DNA of 64,000 bases from JBBQXK01 sp052387255 (GCA_052387255.1 JBQTJI010000041.1:51290-115289), one strand, 5' to 3'; counted from the stretch's first letter, positions 34,366 to 45,084 are shown. Program-made: numbers and translations. The notes: generated by a model from the sequence alone, not told the origin.

Positions 34366-34688
34366 GCGCTTGGTCCTTGGTGATGGTTGGCAATACGGCT
34401 TGGGAAGGGCAGCACGGCGCTTCGTTCGGTCAGGATGATGCAGGGCGGGTTGCCCCGCTTAGGGCGGTCAGGGATGGTCAGCCATCCCGCTTGTTCCAGT
34501 TGGTCAAGCGCCCGCCGGGTGACGCGCGGCGACGCGCAGATCGCCTTGGCGAACAGGTCGATATCCGGGGCGCGGGCAACTTCAAGGAAGTCGCTGATCA
34601 GGACAGCGCCCAGAATCCGCGCAGCCGGGGACAGGCCACGGTCGCGCATGACGGCGTGAAGCCATCGGTCTTTTGCTTCCTCAAGCAT
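34362..34688 (-). CDS. Winged-helix replication-type protein, short paralogue
   Basis: The 108-residue protein begins MLEEAKDRWLHAVMRDRGLSPAARILGAVLI and contains a winged-helix stretch (RVTRRALDQLEQAGWLTIPDRPKRGN). The opening matches WGWLKAVTSDADLSPMARLLAHVLA in the next gene upstream, so the two are paralogues. This fold is typical of plasmid and phage initiator or helix-turn-helix replication proteins. It overlaps both neighbours (8 bp with the longer paralogue). Confidence 0.65.
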   Translation of the reverse strand: MLEEAKDRWLHAVMRDRGLSPAARILGAVLISDFLEVARAPDIDLFAKAICASPRVTRRALDQLEQAGWLTIPDRPKRGNPPCIILTERSAVLPFPSRIANHHQGPSA

Positions 34689-35586
34689 TTGCCCGGTCCT
34701 TCGCCTTGTGGGCAAAAGCCCGAACCCATTTCTGCGAAAGCATGGCTTCGATACCCGCGTCATCGTCGTTCGGTGGCCTGCGGAAAGGCACCCCGAATTC
34801 CCCAGCATGGTTCTGCGGTGCAACCTGCGCGACGGTCGGATGCCCGTTCTTGGCAAGCCATCGGTTCCAATCCGCCTCTGCATCGCTACCCGACTTTATC
34901 GGATGAAGCGGACGGTTCCAAACTTCGGGCGGTTGAGATTTGGCAGCGACGGCGCGGTCGTAGGCAGAGTAGTCCGGTCGGCCAGATCGGGGCTGCGAAC
35001 CGGGTGCTTCGGGTCGTGCGCGCTCCCTTTGGATGTTCTTTGGGTCAGCCTTATAATGGGAAAGTGCAGATTTGCCCCCTTTTCCGCGCATATCTGCCCC
35101 CTTTTGTGCGGCCCTTTCGCCGTCATTAAGGGGTGCAGAATTGCCCCCTTTTTCGTATCTCTTCGCCGGTCCCAAAGTTGCCGCCGGGCGGTCATCGCCA
35201 GACGCTTCCGGTCCCCTCGGACAGATCATCGGCACCACGTTGTTGCCGCCAAGGAAGAAGATTTCCGACCGATTGCCGCGCCCGCGCCCTTCCGTCCTGA
35301 TCAGCCATCCCCCCGCCGCCAGATCGCGCAAGGCGCGCTTGATCGTGTCGACAGAGGTTGCAAGGGCATCGGCAAGCGTGTCGGTGCCCGGCGCGCAATG
35401 GGCCGTCTCGTGGTGCGAAAACTGCGTGGCAAGGACGTGGGCCAGAAGACGGGCCATAGGCGACAAATCGGCGTCACTCGTGACCGCCTTCAGCCATCCC
35501 CATCGGGCGCGGTTCCAGTTGCCGTTCTGATCGACGCGCCTTGCAGCGCCCGGCACGTCGGTGTAATCTTCGGACTGAAGCCGCAA
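34681..35586 (-). CDS. Winged-helix replication-type protein, long form
   Basis: The protein of about 300 residues has an N-terminal LSPMARLLAHVLATQFSHHETAHCAPGTDTLADALATSVDTIKRALRDLAAGGWLIRTEGRGRGNR winged-helix domain and a long polar C-terminal half with a conserved-looking DWNRWLAKNGHPTVAQVAP motif, consistent with an initiator or replication-adaptor role. The start is uncertain: TTG 35586 is proposed, GTG 35556 is possible, and the frame stays open through attR to 35769, which cannot be the native start. It is the first gene of the rightward end and reads toward the terminase genes. Confidence 0.6.
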   Translation of the reverse strand: MRLQSEDYTDVPGAARRVDQNGNWNRARWGWLKAVTSDADLSPMARLLAHVLATQFSHHETAHCAPGTDTLADALATSVDTIKRALRDLAAGGWLIRTEGRGRGNRSEIFFLGGNNVVPMICPRGPEASGDDRPAATLGPAKRYEKGGNSAPLNDGERAAQKGADMRGKGGKSALSHYKADPKNIQRERARPEAPGSQPRSGRPDYSAYDRAVAAKSQPPEVWNRPLHPIKSGSDAEADWNRWLAKNGHPTVAQVAPQNHAGEFGVPFRRPPNDDDAGIEAMLSQKWVRAFAHKAKDRANA

Positions 35587-35654
35587 TGCTTTGACGTTTG
35601 CCCCGGATGCGCCCGCCAGCGCGCCGGGGTTTTCGTTTTCAGCACCCGAAAAAC

Positions 35655-35714
35655 GGTTGGACAAATGCCGAATTTCGCCAGTGTTTTCAATGGTGCTTTC
35701 AGAGGGGGTTGGAC
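35655..35714. promoter_or_regulatory. GGTTGGAC sites at right end
   Basis: GGTTGGACAA occurs at 35655-35664 and 35707-35716, 52 bp apart, 38-112 bp inside attR. They match the cluster at 25049-25090. Confidence 0.5.
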
Positions 35715-35751
35715 AATCCAAGTCCCTTGATATTGCTAGAGAAGTGCCCTT

Positions 35752-35767
35752 CCCTACGGGCTGCCAC
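35752..35767. other. attR core (16-bp direct repeat)
   Basis: This is an exact copy of CCCTACGGGCTGCCAC at 25004-25019, without the rest of a tRNA around it. It marks the right edge of the element. Confidence 0.9.
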
Positions 35768-35792
35768 AAATCACCTCAAGAAGTGTTGGCAA

Positions 35793-36269
35793 TCAACGCC
35801 GACGGCGATCAGTCGCAAAGCTGTCCCGCCACCCTTGCCACCACCCGGCGCGGCTCGGAACACAGGCGATGCACCGTGGTGCGGGTCGGTCGCGGCGCAC
35901 CCCCGCCCGCAGGGCTGTCCGCGCCGGAGGCCCGGAAACGGCCCGTAGGGGCCCGGTAGGGACCTCGGCGGGCAGGTCGATGGTGCCGACCTGCGGCACG
36001 GCCCACGCCGGATTGACCAACCGTGGCAGGCTCTCGGCGAACCCCGCCGCTTGTTGCAGCGCCATGCCGAACAGCCCCTTCATCGTCGGACAGGTCCGGA
36101 TCGGGGCGTCGCCGCCGTCAGGCCGTCGGCGGCGCTTGCAGGTGGGCGCAGCCTCCCGGATCATGGCCGGATCGAACCCGATGGTCAGCAAGCCCTGGTG
36201 CCTGCGCACAGCGTTGTCGGCGGGCCTGTTCCGGGTTCTTGGCGGCGGGGGGGCGGGCCGGAATGGCAT
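35793..36269 (-). pseudogene. Decayed IS5-family transposase (N-terminal part)
   Basis: From ATG 36269 the frame gives FDPAMIREAAPTCKRRRRP and TCPTMKGLFGMALQQAAGFAESLPRLVNPAWAVPQ, closely following the IS5-type pattern (WFDP..W...PTGKRGR..., TMKVLFGMALRQTTGFVESLLRL..LDWAVPD). After that the similarity stops and shifts frame (a GPYRAPTGRF fragment appears in another frame). The catalytic DDE region is absent, so this is a remnant. Inverted ends were not identified. It lies between attR and tRNA-Arg. Confidence 0.65.
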
Positions 36270-36393
36270 GAAACGGTCCTCAAGCTGGCCTTGTCCGGCC
36301 AGCGGCATGTCGCCGGACCGCGCGACTTCGAACCCCAACAAATCGCCTCACCTTCCAAGGGTTCAGCGTCGGTCAATGGCCGCAGGTGGGACA

Positions 36394-36470
<77 letters not shown>

Positions 36471-36511
36471 CTGGTTGCGCGTATAGCGGCAGGCGGGGGG
36501 GCGTGCAAGCC

Positions 36512-37732
<1,221 letters not shown>

Positions 37733-37735
37733 GGC

Positions 37736-38329
37736 CTAGCCCCCCACCGTCATCGGCCCCATGATCGGCGCCAGGATCACCGCCAGCACCAGGAACAGAG
37801 CGAACAGCCCGGCCAGCACGCCCGCGAACGTGGCCGCCAGCGACCGGAACCCGTGCAGTTCGGCGACAAAGCTGACCAGCAGCCAGAAGAACACGGCAAC
37901 CTCGGCCAGGGCCAGAAGCCCGGCCAGCGGCGGCACCAGAAGCTGCGCCACCAGCGTCACCGACTGCAGCACCAGCATGACGAACTGCAGCCAGGCGACC
38001 AGCGCCACCGCCTCGTCCATCGTGCCGCGCCCGCCGCGCGCCCGGCCCAGCCGGTAGATGGCAAAGGTGCCCGCAACCCAGACGAACAGCTGCAGGAACG
38101 CGGTGCGCAGCGGCACCGCCATGGCCTGGGCAAAGAAGGCGCGCGTTTCGGCCGGGCTGAGATAGAAGCTGAGATAGGCCAGCAGCGTCGATACGCAGGC
38201 CAGAAGCACGACGGCGGACCAGGCGACGGGTGCCGCCAGCCGCAGCGCCAGGATGCGGCGCGCACCTGCGCGCGGTTCGCGCAGCGTGTCGCGCACCTGC
38301 ATCAGCAGGGCGGGCAGGCTCAGGTCCAT
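37736..38329 (-). CDS. Yip1-family membrane protein (second of pair)
   Basis: The 197-residue protein has a short cytosolic N-terminus (MDLSLPALLMQVRDTLREPRAGARRILAL) and about five hydrophobic helices, with TMDEAVALVAWLQFV and PPLAGLLALAEVAVFFWLL typical of the Yip1 domain. Its role in the suf operon is unknown; a membrane-linked partner is possible. It overlaps its upstream paralogue by 10 bp and sufS follows after 3 nt. Confidence 0.7.
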   Translation of the reverse strand: MDLSLPALLMQVRDTLREPRAGARRILALRLAAPVAWSAVVLLACVSTLLAYLSFYLSPAETRAFFAQAMAVPLRTAFLQLFVWVAGTFAIYRLGRARGGRGTMDEAVALVAWLQFVMLVLQSVTLVAQLLVPPLAGLLALAEVAVFFWLLVSFVAELHGFRSLAATFAGVLAGLFALFLVLAVILAPIMGPMTVGG

Positions 38330-38829
38330 TCCGGTGCCCCCCGTTCGGTTTCGCGCAGATTGGCCAGCCAGAACACAAGGAACACCGCAAAGGTCAGGGA
38401 GCCCGCTGCCGTCATCTGCGGCCCCGGCCCGATCAGGCCCGCGACCAGCCCCGACAGCAGCACCAGCGGCGTCACCGCATCCAGTGCCCAGAACAGCGCG
38501 ATGCGCGCGCCGTGCCAGGTGCCCTGCCCGCCACAGGCCCGCGCCACCAGCCGGCCAAGGGCGGCCAACCCGTACCACAGCGGGATCGTCGCCAGAATCG
38601 CCATCGCCCGGCCCAGCAGGTGCGGGGCCAGCGGCTCTTCGGGCGTGGCCGCCAGGCTGCGCGCAAGGCCCGGCCATTGCGCGATGAAGGCCAGGATCAG
38701 GAAGGCCAGCAGAAGGGCAAAGGCAAAGGCCTCGGACGGCCCCCCGTCCTGATGGCTGCGGTCAAGGTGCCGCCGCACCACCCGCGCGGGGTGCCGCCAG
38801 CTTTCGACGATGTCGCTGACAAAGGCCAC
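38320..38829 (-). CDS. Yip1-family membrane protein (first of pair)
   Basis: The 169-residue protein is membrane-embedded, with helices around residues 37-55, 77-95, 110-130 and 140-158, and a basic N-terminus (VESWRHPARVVRRHLDRSH). It is paralogous in layout to the next gene. It starts 1 nt after the sufD stop region and is co-transcribed with sufD and sufS. The function is not known. Confidence 0.7.
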   Translation of the reverse strand: MAFVSDIVESWRHPARVVRRHLDRSHQDGGPSEAFAFALLLAFLILAFIAQWPGLARSLAATPEEPLAPHLLGRAMAILATIPLWYGLAALGRLVARACGGQGTWHGARIALFWALDAVTPLVLLSGLVAGLIGPGPQMTAAGSLTFAVFLVFWLANLRETERGAPEWT

Positions 38830-38830
38830 G

Positions 38831-40120
38831 TCATCGCCCCTCGTGCCGCATGAGCCAGCCTTCCAGCCGCAAGCGGATGTCCTCGGCGATGGCCTCGTCC
38901 TCGATCTCGCCCAGGGCCTCGGCCAGAAAGGCCAGCACCAACAGGGCCTTGGCCGCCGTCACCGGCACCCCGCGCGAGCGCAGGTAGAACAGCGCGGTCT
39001 CGTCGATGGCCCCCGAGGTGGACCCGTGGCTGCACTTCACATCGTCGGCGTAGATTTCAAGCTCGGGCTTGGCCAGGAACTGGCTGGCCTCGTCCAAGAG
39101 CAGCGACTGGCTGATCTGGTAGCCGTCGGTCTTCTGCGCGCCGGGTTTCACCAGGATCTTGCCCTGGAACACGCCGACGGCCCCGTTCTTGAGCACCTTC
39201 TTGAACACCTGCCGGCTTTCGCAACCGACCGCGTCATGGGTCACGAACACCGTGTCGTCATGCCGGAAATCGCCGTCGCCGACCGCCGCCCCGGCAAGGT
39301 GGGCGCTTGCCGCGTCGCCCGACAACTCGATCACCGCCTCGTTCCGCGTGAGACGCCCGTTGCGGGTCAGCGTGAAGGACTTGAACAAGGCACCGTCGGC
39401 CAGCCGGGCAAAGGTGTGGGTGACCGCGTGGCGGTCATGGGCGCGGCCCTGCAGGCGGATGTGGTTGAACCGCCCGCCCGCCGCAACCTCGACCTCCATC
39501 ACGGTGTTCAGCCGCGCCGCCCCAGGACCGCTTTCCAGCAGGGTGATCGAGGCCCCGGCTTCGATCTTCACGAAATGGTGGAGGATCGCGTCAGAGATAT
39601 CTGATCTATGGTGGTAAATCAGGGAAACGGGTCGCTCGGCCCGTGCCGTGACGCGGATCAGGACACCGTCGGTCGCAAAGGCCGTGTTCAGTGCGGCAAG
39701 GGGCCGTGCGACGGGCGACTGACCGCGCGCCTCGAGCACGCCGTAGGTCTCGCGCGCCCAGTGGATATCGGCATGCGCGGCGGTATCCAGACGTTCGATC
39801 TCGACCCCGGCCAGGGCCGGATCGTCCGAGGCCGCCACATCGAACACGCCGTCCACGAACACCAGCCGCAGGGCCTCGATGCCGTCGAAGGCCGGACGTT
39901 CGTCGGCGGGATCAAAGACAGGGGCCGGCGCCGCGACAGCCGCCGTCAGGCTGGCGGGGTCGGTGTAGCGCCAGTATTCGTCGCGCTTGCCCGGCAGGCC
40001 CATGGCCGTCAGACGCGCAAGGGCCGCCTCGCGCGCAGGGACGGACCAGCCGTGCGCCTCGAACTCCAGCCCCGCGATCCGCGCGGCCAGAAGATCGGCC
40101 CTTGCCTGCGCCAGGGCCAT
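38831..40120 (-). CDS. sufD: Fe-S assembly scaffold protein SufD
   Basis: The 429-residue SufB/D-family beta-helix protein starts MALAQARADLLAARIAGL and carries the family C-terminal motifs (FQGKILVKPGAQKTDGYQISQSLLL, YADDVKCSHGSTSGAIDETALFYLRSRG). SufD pairs with SufB and the ATPase SufC to build Fe-S clusters. Its ATG overlaps the sufC stop as TGATG. Confidence 0.95.
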   Translation of the reverse strand: MALAQARADLLAARIAGLEFEAHGWSVPAREAALARLTAMGLPGKRDEYWRYTDPASLTAAVAAPAPVFDPADERPAFDGIEALRLVFVDGVFDVAASDDPALAGVEIERLDTAAHADIHWARETYGVLEARGQSPVARPLAALNTAFATDGVLIRVTARAERPVSLIYHHRSDISDAILHHFVKIEAGASITLLESGPGAARLNTVMEVEVAAGGRFNHIRLQGRAHDRHAVTHTFARLADGALFKSFTLTRNGRLTRNEAVIELSGDAASAHLAGAAVGDGDFRHDDTVFVTHDAVGCESRQVFKKVLKNGAVGVFQGKILVKPGAQKTDGYQISQSLLLDEASQFLAKPELEIYADDVKCSHGSTSGAIDETALFYLRSRGVPVTAAKALLVLAFLAEALGEIEDEAIAEDIRLRLEGWLMRHEGR

Positions 40121-40875
40121 CACGCCCCCTCCCGCAGGATGTCGGCATAGCCGTTGCTTTCGACCTCGAGCGCCAGTTCGGGGCCGCCCGATGTCACGAT
40201 GCGCCCGTCGGCCATGATGTGCACGACATCGGGGCGGATGTGGTCCAGCAGGCGCTGGTAATGCGTGATCACCAGAAAGGACCGGCCCGCATCGCGCAGC
40301 GCGTTCACCCCTTCGGCCACCAGCTTCATCGCGTCCACATCGAGCCCGCTGTCGGTTTCGTCCAGGATGCACATGCGCGGCTCCAGCATGGCCATCTGCA
40401 GGATTTCGTTGCGCTTCTTCTCGCCGCCGCTGAACCCAACGTTGACCGGGCGCTTCATCATGTCGGCGTCGATCTTCAGCGCCGCCGCCTTCTGGCGGAT
40501 CACCTTGAGGAATTCGCCGGCACTCATCTCGGGCTGTCCGCGCGCCTTGCGCTGCGCGTTCACCGCCGTGCGCAGGAAGGTCATGTTGCCCACGCCGGGA
40601 ATCTCGACGGGGTACTGGAAGGCCAGGAACAGCCCCGCCGCCGCCCGCTCTTCGGGTTCCAGCGCCAGCAGGTCGGCCCCTTCCAGCGTCGCGGTGCCGT
40701 CGGTCACGGCATAGCCGTCGCGCCCGGCCAGCACATAGGACAGGGTCGACTTGCCCGACCCGTTGGGCCCCATGATCGCATGCACGCTGCCCGGCGCGAT
40801 GGACAGGTCCACCCCCTTGAGGATGGCCTTGTCCTCGGCCTCGAGCTTGACGTGCAGGTTCTTGATCTCAAGCAT
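40120..40875 (-). CDS. sufC: Fe-S assembly ATPase SufC
   Basis: The 251-residue ABC ATPase has Walker A GPNGSGKST (about residue 37), signature FSGGEKKRNEI (about 150), Walker B MCILDETDSGLD (about 170) and a switch His in LVITHYQ (about 207). The DETDSGLD form and KKRNE signature are SufC-specific. It drives SufB-SufD rearrangement. It overlaps the preceding methyltransferase gene by 8 bp. Confidence 0.97.
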   Translation of the reverse strand: MLEIKNLHVKLEAEDKAILKGVDLSIAPGSVHAIMGPNGSGKSTLSYVLAGRDGYAVTDGTATLEGADLLALEPEERAAAGLFLAFQYPVEIPGVGNMTFLRTAVNAQRKARGQPEMSAGEFLKVIRQKAAALKIDADMMKRPVNVGFSGGEKKRNEILQMAMLEPRMCILDETDSGLDVDAMKLVAEGVNALRDAGRSFLVITHYQRLLDHIRPDVVHIMADGRIVTSGGPELALEVESNGYADILREGA

Positions 40876-41587
40876 TCATCTTTTCCTTTGGCAGAACCAG
40901 CAGGTCCTGGTTCGCGGGGTAGCGCGGCCCTTCATGGGCGATGACATAGTTCGCGCCCGTCAGCCAGTCATCCAGGCCGGGCCGGTTCGCGTGGTCCAGT
41001 TCCAGAAACACCGGCGGGCGGTGCAGGGCGATGGTGCCGGACAGCCCGCGCAGGGCGGCCATCTCCATCCCCTCGACATCCAGCTTGATGAAGTCCACGC
41101 GCGCCCCCGCCAGCATCGCATCGCCCGTCCGCACCGCGATGGCCCCCTGCCCGTCGGCGACCAGCCGTGTCGCCCCCAGGTTCGCGCGCCGTGTCACGGT
41201 CGAGTATCCGGCCCCCTCGGCCTCTGCCAGCCCCCACCCGAGATGGGAAAGGTCGACGCAGGTTCCCAGCCCGTTCAGCGCGACATTCGCGCGCAGGAGT
41301 GCGATGGCCGGGGGATTGGGCTCGAACGCGATCACGCGGGACGCGCCCATGAACAGCGCGGCAAACAGGGTGTGGTTGCCGACATTCGCGCCCACGTCGG
41401 CAAGGACGCCGCCCTTGGGGAAATGCGCGGCCATCACCGCCAGTTCGTCCCGCTCCCAGAACTTGCCCTGCGCGTGCTTGCGCTGGATCTTGTCGCCCGC
41501 GTCGGCCACGCAGAAGCGCACGGTGACGCCGTCGATGACGGCCTCGACCACCTGCGCGCCGTCAGGAACAAGGGACAGGTCTGTCAT
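40868..41587 (-). CDS. FkbM-family methyltransferase inside the suf operon
   Basis: The 239-residue protein has an AdoMet site VLADVGANVGNHTLFAALFMG (about residue 63), IAFEPNPPAIALL, and FIKLDVEGMEMAALRGL, the standard FkbM methyltransferase signature. The substrate is unknown; related enzymes modify glycans or other small molecules. It lies between sufB and sufC with coupled ends (ATGA upstream, 8-bp overlap with sufC). Confidence 0.85.
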   Translation of the reverse strand: MTDLSLVPDGAQVVEAVIDGVTVRFCVADAGDKIQRKHAQGKFWERDELAVMAAHFPKGGVLADVGANVGNHTLFAALFMGASRVIAFEPNPPAIALLRANVALNGLGTCVDLSHLGWGLAEAEGAGYSTVTRRANLGATRLVADGQGAIAVRTGDAMLAGARVDFIKLDVEGMEMAALRGLSGTIALHRPPVFLELDHANRPGLDDWLTGANYVIAHEGPRYPANQDLLVLPKEKMNA

Positions 41588-42174
41588 GCCGGTTCCTGCA
41601 TCAGCGCGATGACCTGGCGCAGGCGGGCAGGCTCGACCGCGGCGGGTGCCACGCGGAACGTCGCCATCCGCCCGGTGATCGACACCGGCGCGCACCAGGC
41701 CTCGACCTCGCGGTAGGCGGGCCGCGGGGCATAGTCGTCGAACAGCACCGTCACCGGCCGGGTGATGCGGAAGGCGGTTGCCAGGAAACAGCCCACGCGG
41801 AACCGCCCGTCGATCAGCACCACGTCGGGGTGGCGGAAATCGTCGCGGTCCCAGACCCGCAGCGGATAGTCGGCATACTGTCGCCACCGGGTCTCGTTGC
41901 GGGGATGGCCCCAGCGGCGGGTGGCCCCGACGTCGGCCTGGTGCAGATGCACCGGGCTGGCCCCCGGATGCACGGCAATCCAGTCGCGCATCATCGCCAG
42001 CCAGCGGCGGTCGCTTTCGACGGCGAAGATCACCTTGCCGGGCATGTCGGCGGCCATCAGGGTGGACCCGCCCGTGCCGTATTCCAGAATGACCGACGCG
42101 CCCTCATAGGCCGCGCGCAGCACCTCGGCCTCGGGGGCGGGCATGGTCAGTTCCGGACGGGTCGTCGCGTCCAT
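41584..42174 (-). CDS. SAM-dependent methyltransferase-like protein
   Basis: The 196-residue protein has a class I fold motif SVILEYGTGGSTLMAADM (about residue 30) and PDVVLIDGRFRVGCFLATAFRI (about 118), as found in a small class of methyltransferase-like proteins linked to glycan or peptide modification. It sits between two FkbM genes, overlapping both (TGATG and ATGA). Confidence 0.7.
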   Translation of the reverse strand: MDATTRPELTMPAPEAEVLRAAYEGASVILEYGTGGSTLMAADMPGKVIFAVESDRRWLAMMRDWIAVHPGASPVHLHQADVGATRRWGHPRNETRWRQYADYPLRVWDRDDFRHPDVVLIDGRFRVGCFLATAFRITRPVTVLFDDYAPRPAYREVEAWCAPVSITGRMATFRVAPAAVEPARLRQVIALMQEPA

Positions 42175-43070
42175 CAGTCAGCCACCCGCAACTCGGTCGG
42201 CAGGGCATCGACATAGGCGGCCGGCAGGTCGCCCTCGACCGCGCCCCGCGCCACCAGAAGGTCCAGCACGTGGACGACCAGCGAATGGCTGTGGAACACC
42301 CCCGCCGCCAGGATGCACAGGTGCTTCAGCTGTTCGTCGTCGCAGTCCGGCAGGCGTTCCAGCCGCCGCAGATAGACGACGTCGCCGTCGATGGCCTGGT
42401 CCTGCACATGGCGGTGGCGCAGCCGCGCGCCCTGGCTGTTGCCGATGCTGCGCATCTTGGTGAACAGGAACTTGTGCAGGATGAACCCCTGCCTGCGCAG
42501 TTCCGCATCCACCCCGGCCACCAGCGGATCACCCTGATAGACCGGGAAATAGCGCAGCTCGACGACAATCGCTGTCGCCTTTTCCAGACTGCGGGCCGCA
42601 CCACGGAACACGTCCAGTTCGCCCCCCTGGACGTCGATCTTCATCAGGTCGAACGGCCCCACGCGGTCATCGGTATCGAGCGCCACGGTCGTCAGGGGCT
42701 CGCTGCGGGCGACCTTGGACCAGGCCTTGGCCCCCAACGCGCGCAGCGCCGCCTTGTCGGGCAGGAAGACCGAGGTGAACCCCGACCATTGGTAGATGCG
42801 CAGCGTCCTGTCGGTGCCGTCGCCGACGGCGAAGGGCAGATAGGTCTCGTGCGCGCCCTTCGTCTCCTGCAGCTTGGCAAAGGCCTCGGGCTGCGGCTCG
42901 AACCCCACAACCTCGCAGGCCGCTTCGGCCAGCAGGGCCAGATAGGGCGGCGGGTCCAGCGGATTGGCCCCGACATCGACGATCCGCGTGCGCCGCGCTG
43001 GGGCCAGCCGCGCGATCAGAAGCCGCAGCGCCTCGGGCGCGGGCACGCCGGTGTCAGAAGTGCGGCCCAT
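42174..43070 (-). CDS. FkbM-family methyltransferase, longer
   Basis: The 298-residue protein has RIVDVGANPLDPPPYLALL at about residue 32, VVGFEPQPEAF, and FDLMKIDVQGGELDVFRGA at about 140, an FkbM-type AdoMet fold with a C-terminal extension of about 90 residues. With the two genes downstream it forms a three-methyltransferase cassette between sufB and sufC. The target is unknown. Confidence 0.82.
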   Translation of the reverse strand: MGRTSDTGVPAPEALRLLIARLAPARRTRIVDVGANPLDPPPYLALLAEAACEVVGFEPQPEAFAKLQETKGAHETYLPFAVGDGTDRTLRIYQWSGFTSVFLPDKAALRALGAKAWSKVARSEPLTTVALDTDDRVGPFDLMKIDVQGGELDVFRGAARSLEKATAIVVELRYFPVYQGDPLVAGVDAELRRQGFILHKFLFTKMRSIGNSQGARLRHRHVQDQAIDGDVVYLRRLERLPDCDDEQLKHLCILAAGVFHSHSLVVHVLDLLVARGAVEGDLPAAYVDALPTELRVAD

Positions 43071-43074
43071 CCGG

Positions 43075-43386
43075 TCAGCCCAGCCTGACGGCAGTGCCCG
43101 AGGCGGTGACCATCATCATGTTGTTGATGACCTCATAGTCCAGGTCGATGCCGATCACGGCATGGGCACCCAGTTCGCCCGCATGCGCCTCAAGCTCGCG
43201 CAGCGCGGTTTCGCGGGCCGTCGCCATCTCGCCTTCATAGGCACCCGACCGGCCGCCGATGATGTCGGTGATCCCGGCGAACAGGTCGCGGAACACGTTC
43301 GCGCCCATGATCGCCTCGCCCACCACGATGCCCAGGTAGTCAGTCACCTTCTTCCCCTCGATCGAGGGGGTCGTTGTCATGATCAT
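43075..43386 (-). CDS. YbjQ/UPF0145 family protein
   Basis: The 103-residue protein starts MIMTTTPSIEGKKVTDYLGIVVGEAIMGANVFRDLFAGITDIIGGRSGAYE and continues with the GAHAVIGIDLDYE motif, all standard for UPF0145 (YbjQ), a small oligomeric family of unknown function. GAGG stands 5 nt upstream of ATG 43386. It lies 13 nt after a 56-residue membrane protein gene. Confidence 0.9.
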   Translation of the reverse strand: MIMTTTPSIEGKKVTDYLGIVVGEAIMGANVFRDLFAGITDIIGGRSGAYEGEMATARETALRELEAHAGELGAHAVIGIDLDYEVINNMMMVTASGTAVRLG

Positions 43387-43399
43387 GTCTGCCTCGTTG

Positions 43400-43566
43400 T
43401 CAGAACAGGACGCGGATCACGAACGAGATCGCCGCCGCCAGGGCCCCGACCGTCAGGATCGGCTGCACCATGCCACGCGGATCGGTCCCCTTCACCAGCC
43501 GCAGGTAAAGGGCAAAGCCCAAGGCTGCGATAACGCCCGTCACCAGCGATTGCCAGAGCATCGTTG

Positions 43567-43570
<4 letters not shown>
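43400..43570 (-). CDS. Small membrane protein downstream of sufB
   Basis: The 56-residue protein (MTTMLWQSLVTGVIAALGFALYLRLVKGTDPRGM...AAAISFVIRVLF) has two predicted helices. Its ATG overlaps the sufB stop as ATGA, so it is a coupled suf-operon gene. No family name is known to me. Confidence 0.65.

Positions 43571-45080
<1,510 letters not shown>

Positions 45081-45084
<4 letters not shown>

Larger units (their letters stand above)
25020..35767. mobile_element. Capsid-encoding, tail-less phage satellite candidate (cf-PICI-like), about 10.75 kb
   Basis: The element lies between 16-bp repeats in tRNA-Glu and carries, on the minus strand from right to left: two winged-helix replication-type genes, a small gene, terminase small and large subunits, a HEPN-like cargo gene, a MerR-like regulator, portal, DUF2190 protein, protease-capsid fusion, gpW-like connector, a small protein and integrase; one cargo gene is on the plus strand. 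Nearly all reading frames are intact and abutting. No tail tube, tape measure, baseplate, holin, endolysin or CI-like repressor is present. Capsid-forming phage-inducible chromosomal islands make their own heads and borrow helper tails; this matches that layout. A recently deleted prophage is the alternative. Confidence 0.75.

Noticed and set aside
25020..35767. Complete tailed prophage or gene transfer agent
   Set aside because: No tail, tape-measure, lysis or CI-type genes are present, and the gene order and sequences do not follow the Rhodobacter gene transfer agent cluster; it also has an integrase and att repeats.
35587..35769. N-terminal extension of the long winged-helix gene through attR
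   Set aside because: A native gene cannot depend on the attachment core for its start; the open frame here is accidental.
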